Of a DNA stretch of 37,007 nucleotides, positions 1-10,924 are shown in pieces. The DNA is from Russula earlei. Its lineage: Eukaryota > Basidiomycota > Agaricomycetes > Russulales > Russulaceae. The stretch's first letter is position 1. Each line of letters starts with the position of its first letter. A model generated the notes under the pieces. That model saw only the letters and a program-made list of their open reading frames with translations. It was not told the origin of the DNA and searched no databases. The DNA lies in contig JAGFNK010000515.1 in the NCBI GenBank assembly GCA_025769875.1, forward strand, positions 1 to 37,007. The letters are read 5' to 3'. A program made the translations under genes and the position numbers.

Positions 1-326
1 GCATGGCATTTGTCAGACTGTCCATTGTGATACTCTCATCCTACTGGGTACTCCCCTACGACCGCTCAGTTTAAAGTCTTCCCTCATCTTCAACGTACTC
101 TTCAACAACCGCCTTGTCTAGAGCCCCTCACTACACTGGCCTCTACCCTTTGCCTCTGTCTCTTGCAACATCTACCAGTACCCCTTTGGTACCTCCTCAT
201 CATTTGGTACCTCCTCGTCATTTGGCTCATCCTCCTGTTCAACACCGTCTACGCTGTGTACCATCTGTTCCGACCCTTGCCCACCTGCTCCTGAGTCCTT
301 AGTGATCAGCAGTACTTGTCTTGACA
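1..326 (+). repeat. Ty3/gypsy LTR, 3' part, cut by window edge
   Basis: This is the downstream portion of the same LTR family as 15390-16226 and 30284-31110. It starts at the segment just after the TATA box and ends with the shared terminus TTGACA. The stem-loop segment lies at 5-23, and the C/T-rich U5-like part reads open in one sense frame to the TGA at 292-294. Relative to the other copies it carries an extra in-frame 18-bp unit around 190-225 (two successive TTTGGTACCTCCTC-like units). Whether it is a solo LTR or the 3' LTR of a full element cannot be told, because the left part lies outside the window. The sequence after 326 does not match the interior of Gypsy-1. Confidence 0.8.
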
Positions 327-1059
327 CCAGACAGCATAAACATTGAATAGTTGCCTGCATGGTCAACTTGGCAGAGAAGGCCGCAAACATACCCTTCTCC
401 ATTTCACCTTTGTTTCTCATAAGTGTGTTGCAACCAGAGGAAAGGAGTCTCACATACCTGGCTTATTGTTTGTGTTTGAGCACTGCAAATTACCTATGAC
501 CCTTTTGAACAGAAACATCCACCAGCCCTGAACAGGGCCATATAAATGAAGGTAATTGCCAACAAGGATGGCATTGAAATGGTTGGGGTGGAAACACTGG
601 GTGGGTCAGAGCTCCCTCAGCATTTTAAGGTAATTTTTCATGGTCTTCTTATATTCTTTGATGTGCTTGGCTGATACTATATACCCTGTACATTCATCAC
701 CCCCGGTCATTCGTCAGGTACTCTCAGGTCACATCGGTCACAGTGCCATTTTCAAAGTCCGATTTGTCACTGCACTGTGAATCTGTGAAGACAGTTAAGG
801 CAGTGGGCAAAGTTTTTAGGTTACATACTGTATTTTATGTATGTATGTACCTAAGATATCACACTCACAACCATTAAGTAAAGTATCTATATGGCTCAAA
901 GTCAGTACTAAGGAGTGTGTGGATTGTACAGTGGGTATCCATAGGGAAAATCTTGTAGGTTCCATCATTAAGACTGAAAAGGGCCTTTTGCATGCATTAT
1001 TCACAACATGAAACCTGAAGCAACAAGAGGATTTTCCTTGACATACCATCCATCAATAA
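327..1059. other. No convincing gene; degraded repeat sequence
   Basis: I see no supportable gene here, only short frames of less than 80 codons. The segment 674-716 is an inverted copy of 1292-1335, inside the transposase remnant, so part of this stretch is probably an oppositely oriented scrap of the same transposon family. A small remainder may be the tail of the minus-strand transposase. Confidence 0.4.
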
Positions 1060-3397
1060 CAATGGAGTGACTGGCGCATCTGATGACTGACAACAAAATG
1101 TACAGTTTCAAGCTCCGCTCGGCAAGAACCAGCAGGCATGACATCACGCACAAAATCCCCCCTCAGAAGAGACTTCTTCAATAATCAATATCTCATTGTG
1201 AAAATGGCTGAACACCTTTAAATATCATATATTAGATGGTGTGCACAGTACCAGGTCACTGGAAGGCCTCTGAGGTGAGATATTTCAAAAGTGACAAATG
1301 ACCAGGGGTGATGAATGTACAGGGTAATATAGTATACATTGAGACGTTGCCCATCTGATCGCAGTGGCAAGTAGGAAAGTACTCTGCACCAGTTTCACCT
1401 TGTATTTGTCCACCTGTGCCCCTGATGCATGCTGCAGTGTCTCAATTTGAAGCAGCAACACTGGTATGTCGAACTTGAAACACAATCTCCATTCATCAGC
1501 CTTCAGCTTACCATGTGATACCTGCCCCTAAATTAGTAGGAGGGGCTGCATGCCAGCAAGGGCATGTAGTAGCCACTATGTCATCCCAAATAACCTTCAA
1601 GTCATTCAGAGAAATCCCCACTCCTTGCAATGTCTTCAAACCCCTCTGTCCTTTAGCAATCTCCTTTACGATGCCTTCGCCAACAATGTCCAACACAGAA
1701 GACCTCACCCAATTTGAGAGGGATTCAGAATCTAAATCACTCCCACATATGAGCATATGTAGTGAGATACAAGTATGTCTCATACCTTAATGCACTTGAT
1801 TAGATCTTCTTTACAGGGTTCACCAGACTGCTTCATGCCAATGCCCCTTTCATCACAAAGGACCTTCAGCATGTCAACTGGTAACATCATCAGATCAACA
1901 GACTTGAGCCTGGTATGCAGTAGCATCTTTCTTGTGGCTTCTAAGTCTGACATTGCCTTTGTGAGTTTTGGCTTGCACATTCCTGCCAAGTCCATCCTGA
2001 GCACTGTTCATGCATGGTATTGCAATAAGCCGATGAAGAAGTTCCTATCAATGAAGTTTGAAATACCCATGATCTTCCAAGCCATTGGCAGGTCATTTAC
2101 TGAGAGGGCAATTGCTGAGCAGACAAGTCAGCCATAAGGATAATCGTGCATCTTGTATATTTCTCCATGTGCCCAGGATTTCTTCATGACTTCAACAAGG
2201 GGATGTAAGAACTGGTCGATTTCCTCGAGGCCCAGGAATGATGCCAACAAGGCAGAGGTTTTTGTGTTTATGCCACATGTCTAGTGACAATAGGAGGCAG
2301 GACAGGACTATGGAACCCACAGACGCAACGTTCCCAGTGATCTTATTATGATATGGGTTGAAGAAATTCACAGAGTGACACCACAATAAGCAAAGTTCAT
2401 CATGTTGTCCACCAGAGAGGAAAGGTATGCCATCTGGCCCTTTGATTGCCCTGATGCCATCTGTGATGACAATATCATCAACAGTCCCAGTGCACATGCG
2501 CTCTCAAGATCATTTAAGCGTAGCCTCTACCCCTGGTCTGGACAACAGGCATGCTACAAAGTCATGGAAGTCTTGCATAACAAAGGGATGCTTAGGTATG
2601 CCAATGCTCTTCCCATCCAGTGTTGACCCCACTCTGAGGAGGTCAAATCTACCTCAAACTTGACATGGCTCGCTGGTGCAATCATATGGATAAACTGTGA
2701 TTCCATCTTCATCTTGTGAAGGATACATGGAGCTACATGCTGGGCAGCATGCATACATGATAGTCTTCAGGACTCCAAGCAATTTCTAAGCAACCCTGAT
2801 GATGTTGCTTGGAAAGGTTCAGAGGATCTGCTTGTCAGTATTTGACAAGCTGGCCCTTGACTTTCTGAAGACCTCCTTAAGTGATTTGAGCCTGATGTTG
2901 CTCAACTTTTGAGTTGAGTGGTCCAAAGTGTCCTGGACAAGCAGTTCAAAGAGACTTCGCAGTAGGAATGAGTCACATTCTGCCAAGCTGCAAATGAATT
3001 CATCTGTTGCTAATGTCAGTGTGTGCATATGTCCACAGCTGAGATCCTCACTTCACAGTTCTGCACCAATTATCCTCTGTGTTGAGACCAACTTGCCTGT
3101 GTCAGCAAGGAGTACTCCTTTCAAGTCGTTCACGTCCTCAATATTCTTCTGTAAGTACATCTTCAGGCCTTCCTTCATGGTCATTCCTAGTGAACCGACT
3201 GGGAACCAGAGCATATTGATGGCCACCAATGTTGTCTCCATGTTTGTTTGGTGTGTTTTGATCATGTTAAGCAATGCTCTGGTAGGTGGTGATGCCAGGG
3301 CTTGACTTTTCAATGACAGCATGGCCTGGCTTTGAGAAATGGCCCTCTTCTCCAGCTCAACCAAGGAATTTAGTGTTTTGGGGTCAGAACAAGTCAT
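1060..3397 (-). pseudogene. Plavaka/KDZ-like DNA transposase, decayed
   Basis: Read on the minus strand, a chain of short frames (3397-3053, 3028-2819, 2754-2554, 2497-2192, about 2240-2010, 2004-1780, 1783-1508, 1510-1285) follows the order of blocks I know from Plavaka-type transposases of Agaricomycetes. These are a block with FFNPYHNK and SVGSIVLSCL, then GIIPGP, then QFLHPLVEVMKKSW, a YPYG-LV-DLP block, W-D-I-x-T-x-P-x-W, and GKLKADEWR at about 1490-1517. The blocks are in different frames with several stops, so this is a dead gene. A stretch around 1790-1880 (LPVDMLKVLCDERG, then EDLIKCI) resembles a SAP-type DNA-binding helix pair, which is only a pattern resemblance. Terminal inverted repeats were not found. 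The family call rests on recognised motifs, without a search. Confidence 0.62.
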
Positions 3398-4147
3398 AAG
3401 TGATATTCATCCTGGGGTGCTAATTTGATGGCATCTCGCATGCCCCTGGTGTGATCCCACATTGCGTGTGGTCCCTGACTCATCAATGTGTGGCAATGAT
3501 CCAGAAATTGTTTTGGATTGTTCAAACAGGTCATTCTGGATGCATATGCAATGATCTGTGTTCACATTGGGCTGTCACAAGTTTAATCAGGCATGCTATG
3601 TAAGGAATATCAAAGTTGACAGCATGCCTTATTAAGATTGTGATAAGATTGTGAGGCATCAAATTCCCCATGACACTTTTTGGTCTTATTGTCAACAAGT
3701 TTGCCATTGCAGCCAAAGTAAGCACAGTAGCAGGCAGGCATGATAGTGATTCTATGGTGTAATGCACCTGCATATGGTGGGTTTTAACTGCCAAATATGA
3801 AGCCATTCCTCAGCGCTATCCCTTCTTGAACAAATTGATGCCATGTACATCAATTTTTGTGGTGATCTTGTTTCATGGGTCTCAGTTCTGCATGTCATGT
3901 ACCCTAATGGGCTTCATTGTTTCCTCTTTATCCTCTTGACACTCATTTTCTTTTCTTATTCTCTCTAACAAATGACCAGTAACCAGGGATCATTGCAGCC
4001 CTACAACACTTCTATTGCATTACGTTTTGTCCCTTGTTCTTCATGAGTGGTTGTATTTCTGAGCTTCAACAACAAACCAGGTAGGCGACGCTATTTAAAA
4101 TATCAGTACTTCTCACATTAATTACTATCTTTCCCCATGCCTTGCAT
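3398..4147. other. Intergenic stretch with an unrecognised minus-strand open frame
   Basis: A 91-codon minus-strand frame (3806-3531) has no motif I recognise. It may be the upstream end of the transposase remnant at 1060-3397 or chance. A TATTTAAA-like sequence at about 4091-4098 precedes the plus-strand frame that starts at 4148. Confidence 0.3.
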
Positions 4148-4471
4148 ATGTCCTCCCTGCCATCATCACCACTTCCCCCCTCACTTCTCACTGGGAACAA
4201 TGAGATGCCAATTATTCCAGAGTTGGTTCCTCCACTGCCTTATGCCATGATGCATGTGTTCCCAACATCAGAAAATAGTCACACCAGTGGAATGTCCATC
4301 TCTGCACCTCCATCGCCACTGATGTCAACAATGGCATCTCCACCACTCATACCCAAGCCCTCAGGAGAGGTTGGTTGCATCAGACGTGGGGGATATGCAC
4401 TCAAGAATGTCCTTGAGCAAGAGCATTCAAAACCACCGACCACATTCCCCATCGTCGTCATCTCCGATTGA
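4148..4471 (+). CDS. Small Ser/Pro-rich hypothetical protein
   Basis: An uninterrupted 107-codon frame starts at the ATG at 4148; a TTG two codons earlier is an unlikely start. It is rich in Ser and Pro in the first two thirds, then has a short charged stretch (GCIRRGGYALKNVLEQEHSK). There is no signal peptide, membrane segment or recognised domain. A TATTTAAA-like element lies about 50 bases upstream. It lies just 5' of the copia leader and could be a real small gene, part of the retroelement's flank, or chance. Confidence 0.3.
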   Translation: MSSLPSSPLPPSLLTGNNEMPIIPELVPPLPYAMMHVFPTSENSHTSGMSISAPPSPLMSTMASPPLIPKPSGEVGCIRRGGYALKNVLEQEHSKPPTTFPIVVISD

Positions 4472-4910
4472 CTCCCAATCACTCCTACTCTTCTCACTTC
4501 ATCTGGCGGTCTACCCCTCAACACTTTATTGTGACACTTAGGATGCCTCACTTCCCACGTCGTATCAACACCATATCAACTTCACGACGCCTCTATTCCA
4601 CATCCAATTCATTCATACCGACGCCTCACTTCCCACATCATATCAACTTCGATTCTTTCATAGACATTGATCTCAATCACTCTCATACAGCCTCCCATTA
4701 CCATCATCTCCCCATTTGCCACTCTCGTCCATCCTGTTGTTATCATCATCACATTCCGTCATTTCTCCTGTTCTCACTCCATTAGACTGTGCATATCCCC
4801 TTCGGTAATCCTTTCATCGTCTTATTCTCCTTCAGCTTTAGACACCGTCCTCCTTTCGTGTACCATATTTACACATCCCTTTCCTCCCATATTTCCATGT
4901 CAGTCTCGCT
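4472..4910 (+). other. C/T-rich leader upstream of copia gag
   Basis: This stretch carries no gene I can support. It is strongly C/T-rich on the plus strand and contains imperfect repeats of GACGCCTCACTTCCCAC at about 4544 and 4620. It runs directly into the copia gag ATG at 4911, so I read it as the 5' untranslated leader. I could not find a 5' copy of the element's LTR here, so the 5' LTR is missing, diverged or further left. Confidence 0.4.
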
Positions 4911-5201
4911 ATGGATAATAACCCAGTACCTACCATTATGAGTAATACCCCTGTACCTATCTCCATTCCCATACATACTACATCGCTGCCCACTGTGGCC
5001 AATACTCCACCTGTTATCCTTGATCCCTCCCACAACGAGGTCACGCTCACTGAACGTTTCCTCTCGGACAACAACTGGCCTGCGCATCTTGTTCTCGATC
5101 TTGACAAAGCCAACTGGTCTGAATGGGACAAGCATCTCTGCCTCGTCATGTATGGTCAGGGATTCAAAACACTGGCTGGAAGGCACCCTTCCTCGCCCTG
5201 A
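4911..5201 (+). pseudogene. gag: Copia gag, N-terminal part before a frameshift
   Basis: The ATG at 4911 is preceded by a C/T-rich leader, and the first 40 residues are Pro/Thr/Ser-rich. The block NNWPAHLVLDLDKANWSEW is typical of copia gag (UBN2/gag-polypeptide family), which forms the virus-like particle. The frame leaves the family pattern after about residue 85 (MYGQGFK) and hits a stop at 5199-5201. One extra base in the AAAA run at about 5166-5169 explains it, since the continuation is intact in the next frame. Confidence 0.75.
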
Positions 5202-6678
5202 CATTGCAACTCATGCCAAAGCTCACTGGATCTGGTCAAGCAATGACGTCTCCCTGCAAACATTCATCCTCCACCACATCAGCCCCATCGAATATGAATT
5301 CCTCGGCGATAAAGTCCGCACTGCGTCTTCTCACGAAGTCTACGAAACGCTGAAACAAAGGCATGAAAAGCTAGGACTGTACACGCAGGTCCTCACCTTG
5401 AAGAAGGCACTCGACATTCGCTTTGTCTTGTCCACTCCCATCAGCACCACCCTGTTTGAAATTTGCCAACTTCACAGACAAATCATCAACATGGGACCTA
5501 TCGACACCGACAAGCTATTATCGGTGCTCATCATCAATTCCCTCAGCGACGACTTCCACCACCTCCAATCCACAATCCAGTCCCTTGCCAATGACCCCAG
5601 CTTCTCATCGGCCATGCTTATTCAACATCTTCAAAGTGAGGAGTCCCTTATCAGAAAACGAACTTCACAGGGTGCCATACAGCCCACAGCTTTCCCGACG
5701 TCAGCCACATGCCCCACCTCCACGCGACTGAGAACGTTATGCTCTCATTGCAAACAGTTGGGTCACCTTTCTGACTTCTGCATTAAACCTGGCGGCAAAA
5801 TGGCTGGTCGTTCCATCGATGAGGCACGGAATGCCCAGCGGCTTGCATTCACGCACTTGCAAAACCACGCAACTTCTGCTCAACAGCATGCAGCACACAT
5901 GTCCTCTGACACAACATCCTCTGTCATGGACACCCCACCCCCTTTGCCCAATTTAACCATCAATGGCGTCACTTACTATGCCTCGCCGCCGCCCACTGAT
6001 AACCCTTCCATGTCTTTGCCTACGCTGCCAAACCCCACGACAAGTGACATCATGTCTTATGCCCCCTCAACGCCCGCTGACCCGCTTTTACTGTCCGCCA
6101 GTGATGACTTTGAATATCACACATTCATTGCATTGAGTGACCCAACCACCTCACCTGTACCGCAATCTACTTCACTCAACTGGTCCCTCCACACCTCGGA
6201 CAAAACCACCCGCGCCAGACCTCACTCGTCCTGGGCACTAGAGGACTCCCCAGTCCAAAATGCACCTTTTATCCTCGACACAGGCGCCACATGCCACATT
6301 TCCCTCTCCTGCTCTGACTTTGTTTCCATTCATCTGATGGCTCCTCATCCTGTAATGGGACTCGGTGGGTCCCAAGTCCAAGCCATCGGTGTAGGCACCA
6401 TACAGTTTATGGCTAAGGACGGTTCTGTAATCCATTTACACAACACACTCTATATCCCATCTGCCACCGTCTGTCTGATCTCCATTATTTGTCTTAGCCG
6501 TGCGGGAAACTACACTGCTCACTTCGATCACATTCGTTGCTGGGTGACTGACCACACAGGAAACACCCTATTCACAGGTCATCTTTCACCCACGCAAAAC
6601 CTATACGAACTCGATGCCCTTCAACCTCAACGCGCGTTGCTGTCATCCCGCGTCCCAGATGTTGAGACGTGGCATTGA
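5170..6678 (+). pseudogene. Copia gag C-terminal part and aspartic protease
   Basis: Continuation of the copia polyprotein in the +1 frame. The gag core (HWLEGTLPRPD, then FILHHISPIEYEFLGDK) is followed by a CCHC zinc knuckle (C-x2-C-x4-H-x4-C, CSHCKQLGHLSDFC, about 5743-5784) that would bind RNA. After a Pro/Ser-rich linker comes the protease active site FILDTGATCH at about 6268-6297, in which the Asp of DTG is catalytic, with the downstream V-x-G-x-G-T-I pattern. The frame ends in two TGA codons at the start of the pre-integrase motif, where family members have W-H-x-R-L-G-H. Both fit decay of CGA. Confidence 0.8.
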
Positions 6679-6681
6679 TGA

Positions 6682-8579
6682 CTTGGACACTGTAATTTCC
6701 AAACAATCCTAGACATGGCAAAATCACACTGTGTCGATGGTATGACAATTAACTTGTCTCAGCTCCGCCAAAATGCCAATACTGTATCCTTGGAAAGCAG
6801 ACCCAATCCCCACTTCCTAAAACACGTGAAGGCCCCAGAGTGTCTCGATGCCTGGAGAAAATACATGTTGACCTGACGGGACCCATGTCCATAATATCTC
6901 ACTCGGGTTGTCATTACTCAATGAATATCATCAATGACTTCTTGAGTTACGTTTGGACAATCCCGCTAGTATCAAAAGATGCGGCCGCCCTGAAACTTGA
7001 CGACTGGAAATGGGCTGTTGAAAACCAATCGGACTACCGCATGACATATATCGTCTCCGACAATGGGGAACTCGTCTCCAATCAATTTGCCGATTGGTGC
7101 GCCCGTCACGGAATACAGCACCTAAGAACGGTGCCTTACACCTTGCTCCAAAATGGACAAGTGGAGCGCCTGCATCGAACAATCATGAACAAAGCGCGCA
7201 GTATGCACCTGGCTTGCAATGCGCCCCCCTCCTTCTGGGATGAATTCAATGCAACAGCTACATACCTGACCACACTAACCGCATCCAAAACTCTGGGGGG
7301 AAAGACCCCTTTTGAAGCTTGGTTTGGTCGTAAGCCGTCTTTGTCCCATCTCCGTGAGATTGGCTCTCTGTGTTTTGCATTAATCCCAGGAAAGCAACCA
7401 AAGATTCTCCCATGCTCCACTGCATGTGTCCTTATTGGATATGCCCCAAACGCTAAAACTTATCATCTGTGGGACAAAATGAATGGACGTATCTTCACTT
7501 GCTTCCATGTCTCATTTGTTGAACACCTCGACACATCGGCCACCCCCCTTTACCCTAACAGCATAGTACTCAATGATAAAGAACCCACCTGGGACTCCAT
7601 AACAATCCCGCACGCGTCCAGCCCTCCGATGGCCGACACCCATCAAATCTCCTCCCCTATTCTCACCGGTGTCCATGCTACACTACCTCTCCATACTAGC
7701 GTTCCCCTGCCCCCCATCTCTACTAGATTACATACCCCCATACCCGACGCACATCCTACCACCATAAATTCCTCCTTACCTAATAGATTAGCCCTCCCCC
7801 CCCCTGACGATGTATGCCCGGCCCTGCCTCAACAGCCCACTTTACCTAATAGTTTAGAACCCCCCGCTCCTGATACACCTTCAATGTCCACTACCATATG
7901 TCACATTATGCAACCCATACTTACCCGACTGCAACCCCCCTCCTCCCCCGATAACATCACTACTGTTCCCATTACCACCGATACCATTCGTTCCCCTACT
8001 CCTGATTATCCTCCAACACATCACCTACCTAATAACCCCTCGTCTGCCATCAATAACCCCTCTGTCTCCTTATGCCGGTCAACTCGTATCCCGATCCCAA
8101 CCTCACGATTCCTTACCGACAACAGCCTCCAACGCCTGTCCCGCCCTCGCCCTCCTGAGACCACCATGACCTGTTCCACCTTACCATTACATCTTGATAC
8201 CACTTCCCTGCCTCTCCACGATACCATTGATACAACACCTACTTTTCAACACTCTCCCCTCTCTTTTCGACATCCTAATACCTTACTTTGTAACTTTCTC
8301 TCTGAATATTTTCCACTTCATGATACACATACTCTCCTTCCCATCTCGTTAGATGATTCCTTCCCCTCCCTTGCCCAAGCTCTCATGTCCATACATACTG
8401 GTTCAATCGACGCTTCAGAAGACGACAAACCCTCCTGGGAAGCCGCCCTCCTCGTCGCCAGAGCGCGAATATTGGATTGCTGGCGCGCGCAACGAGCTCA
8501 AAAGCTTGGAAGACCTCCAGGTATTTGTCCTTGTTCCTTGCTCTGCCGTGCCAACACGGCAATGGCCATTGTGTGGTAA
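6682..8579 (+). pseudogene. Copia integrase and integrase-RT linker
   Basis: The zinc-binding region starts in the earlier frame (LGH at 6682-6690) and continues in the frame holding C-Q-Y-C at 6774-6785, so one base was gained or lost near 6770. The catalytic core follows, with the DDE triad visible in HVDLTGPM (about 6867), SDNGELVSNQF (about 7056) and NGQVERLHRT (about 7149). The block KTPFEAWFGRKPSLSHLR and a C-terminal GYAPNAKTYHLW match copia integrases. From about 7600 to 8350 the protein is a low-complexity Pro/Ser/Thr linker, usual between integrase and RT. The correct frame is lost again near 8451, so the last 40 codons up to the stop at 8579 are out of frame. Confidence 0.8.
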
Positions 8580-9370
8580 ACTTCTTTGCAAGCGGAAGCG
8601 GGACAACCTCGGCAATATTACACGATACAAGGTCTGTTACGTAGCCAAAGGCTACGCACAACAATATGGCCTCGACTACACCAAAACCACCACCCCCCAC
8701 TGCGCATCCCGAATCCTTCCGCGTCCTCCTCCATATCGCTGCCTCACTCAATTGGGACATCCAACAGTTTGACGTCAAAACTGCTTTCCTACATGGTGTT
8801 TTGCCCCCAGACGAAACAATGTTCATGGAACAGCCCGCTGGCTTCGAGGCACCTGGAAAAGAAGGATGGGTAATGAAGCTGATGAAAAGCATATATGGCA
8901 TGAAGCAGGCCAGCAGAATTTGGAACCAGACATTCAACAAAGCTGCTGAGGATTGGGGTTTCAGACGACTCCCATGTGAGTGGTGCATCTACTCTCAAAC
9001 CACCCAAACGGGTACAATCCTCTTCCTTGTCCACGTTGACGACATTGTCTCCATTGCCTCCTCTGAGGCTGAGAATGACTCGTTCAAGTCGCTGCTGCAA
9101 TCACGTTGGGAAATTTCGGACCTGGGCCCGATCAAATATGCCCTTGGCATATCCGTGAGACGTGACCGCATTGGCAAGATGATTTCACTCTGCCAATCGT
9201 CCTTCATTGATCGCATTGTGCAACAGTTCGGACAATCCGATGCCCATCCGGTAGATCTTCCCATGACACCCGGCCTACAACTCCAGCGCGACGACAAAAC
9301 TATTCCTGCCATGCCGGATGTGCTAGCATGGCGAAACACCGCATTGAGGGGGAATATTAGAGTTCAGTAG
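8452..9370 (+). pseudogene. Copia reverse transcriptase, truncated
   Basis: RT starts in one frame (WIAGARNELKSLEDLQVF, 8469-8692) and changes frame in a C-run near 8695. It then reads to 9340 with RVLLHIAASLNWDIQQFDVK, TAFLHGVL, LMKSIYGMKQASRIWN and the catalytic block VHVDDIVSIAS, where copia RTs normally have YVDD. Genuine coding stops after DVLAWRNT at about 9340. The next 10 codons to the stop at 9370 are read through the polypurine tract and LTR start. The remaining RT segment and RNase H are missing. It would copy element RNA into cDNA if intact; in this state it cannot. Confidence 0.8.
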
Positions 9371-9478
9371 TTCAACATCATAACCATAGATAGATACACA
9401 TTCCAAATGTATGTATATAGGGTTAACGCCCTACTCGTATGGTATAACAACAACTTAACCACTACCACTACCTATTAA
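9343..9478 (+). repeat. Copia polypurine tract and LTR (approximate end)
   Basis: TTGAGGGGGAA at 9344-9354 is a polypurine tract, followed by an LTR-like sequence starting TATTAGAG at 9355 that contains TATATAGGGT. The same layout (TTGAGGGGGA, then TATTGGAG, then TATATAGGGT) recurs at 11829-11990. The downstream end is not clear because an opposite-strand copia fragment begins near 9480. Confidence 0.55.
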
Positions 9479-9479
9479 C

Positions 9480-9623
9480 CAATAGGTTAGCGAGGTAGAT
9501 GAGGTTGCCAATGAGAGCAGGATATGGGGTGGTGTTTCACCATGCTAGCACATCTGGCGTGGCAGGAATAGTTTTGTTGTCGCACTGGAGTTGTAGGCTG
9601 GGTGTCATGGGAAGATCTACCGG
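9480..9623 (-). pseudogene. Copia RT fragment on the opposite strand
   Basis: Bases 9531-9623 are a reverse-complement copy of 9248-9340, both 93 bp long with no gaps. Read on the minus strand, the fragment continues past the point where the plus-strand copy is broken, with PYPALIGNLIYLANL, a recognised copia RT block just before the usual TRPD. It is therefore a separate, inverted copy, cut at both ends. Confidence 0.75.
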
Positions 9624-9639
9624 AGGTTATGGGCCCTGT

Positions 9640-10379
9640 GGCTCAGCCACAGACTATCACTGAATTCATTTCCCGAACGACGCCTCTCTCCCCTGTGTCC
9701 AAGATTCAGCCTTCAACTTGTCAATTATCATCGTCTTCTCATCAAAGTATCATCACTTGTTGTGCCATTGCCTTTTCACCCCTTTCACCCTCCTCTCCTT
9801 CCCACTAAACCTCTCTCCATGGCCGACATGACTACCTCCCTGGACAAACCTCCACCTCATTATCCATAGCAAGCCACATTCCTGGCTCAGCTGGAATGGA
9901 TTTGCACTATGTCAGTTGTCTCCCATTCACTTACCCACATGTGCCCTGTGGCTCGCGCACTCAGGCCCCTATACCTCTATCCAACCCTCAACTATACATA
10001 TCACTGGCATTGCCAGCCACCGCCTCTACGTCTCCCATCACCGCCCCAGTCCTCGTCTCATGCACCGCCTCAGAAGAGCAGATGTCACAACGCCATCGTC
10101 ACAGGAGAGGCCGCCAATGCAACCACCATGCCGCACAACACCTCCCCTTCCATCGCATCCCTGCCCACACGTACACCCTCATCCACGCGTGCTGCCACCA
10201 CCTGCAGTGGCGAAGACCTCGTCGCTGCGGCCATGAGATGATTACCAGAGACCCGTTCACGTCTTGTTTTTGGACACTGATCACACTCTCTAGCTCAACA
10301 ACTACAGCAAGCATTCGCAAGGCAAACCACACTGTCCACCACCTCTTGTCTCGTCACCCACTCGCGCGCTATCATCAAC
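9640..10379. other. C/T-rich non-coding debris
   Basis: No gene is supported. Several overlapping plus-strand frames exist (the longest 9896-10441), but their products are low-complexity Pro/His/Ser strings that differ by frame, and the longest runs into the minisatellite. A short Met-initiated frame at about 9820 (MADMTTSLDKPPPHYP) that stops quickly could be the dead start of a retroelement gag. Confidence 0.4.
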
Positions 10380-10533
10380 AAGTCCCCTCTTTGGGCAATC
10401 TCCATCATGAAAGTCCCCTCTTTGGGCAATCTCCATCATGAAAGTCCCCTCTTTGGGCAATCTCTATCGTGAAAGTCCCCTCTTTAGGCAATCTTTATCG
10501 TGAAAGTCCCCTCTTTGGGCAATCTCTATCGTG
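10380..10533. repeat. 31-bp minisatellite, five copies
   Basis: The unit AAAGTCCCCTCTTTGGGCAA plus TCTCCATCATG (31 bp) is repeated about five times in a row (starts near 10379, 10410, 10441, 10472, 10503). Copies differ at a few positions: CCATCATG in the first two, CTATCGTG or TTATCGTG in the last three. A unit of 31 is not a multiple of three and the array has no spacers. Confidence 0.9.
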
Positions 10534-10924
10534 AAAGTGCACGTCCCTCTCCTGTCAATTGTTGACCCTTCGCTCCGTCACACTTGTCTCTGTCACTTTT
10601 CTCGTCTCCCTGGCATCCATGCCAGCTTGTCTATGTCCTCCTTCCGTTGACCCTCACGTCCTGTTTGTCACTGTCACCTCTTATCTCTGTCAACCCTCAC
10701 TTGTCAATTGAACCCTCACTTGTCAATTGTCCCCGTTAACGTCCTTCTTCTGTCAACCATCGCGTCCTCTCCGTCACTGTCACACATCACTTGTCAACTG
10801 TCCCTGTCAACGCAATCTCCCTTTTATCAATCGTCAACTCTTTTCCCATTATCATAACCATCCTTCCCCTGTCATTTCTCCCACACAAACCTCCTTGCCT
10901 GGCAGTTTTTTTTTTTTTTTAATT
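10534..10924. other. C/T-rich stretch with scattered TGTCAAY repeats and a T-run
   Basis: No gene is seen. The heptamer TGTCAAC/T recurs many times, including CCTCACTTGTCAATTG twice in tandem near 10688-10725. A run of about 15 T at 10906-10920 follows. Confidence 0.5.

Larger units (their letters stand above)
4472..9478 (+). mobile_element. Ty1/copia retrotransposon, broken and internally deleted
   Basis: The domain order is gag, zinc knuckle, aspartic protease, integrase, then reverse transcriptase, which is the Ty1/copia order because integrase precedes RT. Coding starts at the ATG at 4911. The reading frame shifts near 5168, 6770, 8451 and 8695, and two consecutive TGA codons at 6676-6681 break the gag-pre-integrase region. 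The RT is joined at 9341 straight onto a polypurine tract and an LTR start, so the end of RT and the whole RNase H domain are gone. The element cannot encode its own proteins. The left boundary is approximate because no 5' LTR was recognised. Confidence 0.8.
9248..9623. repeat. 93-bp inverted repeat made of two copia RT fragments
   Basis: Arms 9248-9340 and 9531-9623 match over 93 bp with six substitutions and no indels. The 190-bp spacer contains the copia polypurine tract and LTR start. Transcripts through the region could fold back into a long hairpin. Confidence 0.85.

Noticed and set aside
5160..5175. Programmed frameshift in copia gag
   Set aside because: The element has at least three further shifts and two stops, so simple decay at an A-run is more likely.
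8383..8988. 201-codon minus-strand frame
   Set aside because: It is the antisense of recognisable copia RT.
9896..10441. 181-codon open frame as a gene
   Set aside because: Low-complexity product, overlapping equally long frames, no domain, and it runs into the minisatellite.
10380..10533. CRISPR array
   Set aside because: Units are head to tail with no spacers, and the context is eukaryotic retroelement debris.
10906..10920. T-run as the poly-A tail of a minus-strand LINE
   Set aside because: No reverse-transcriptase sequence or target duplication is seen beside it.
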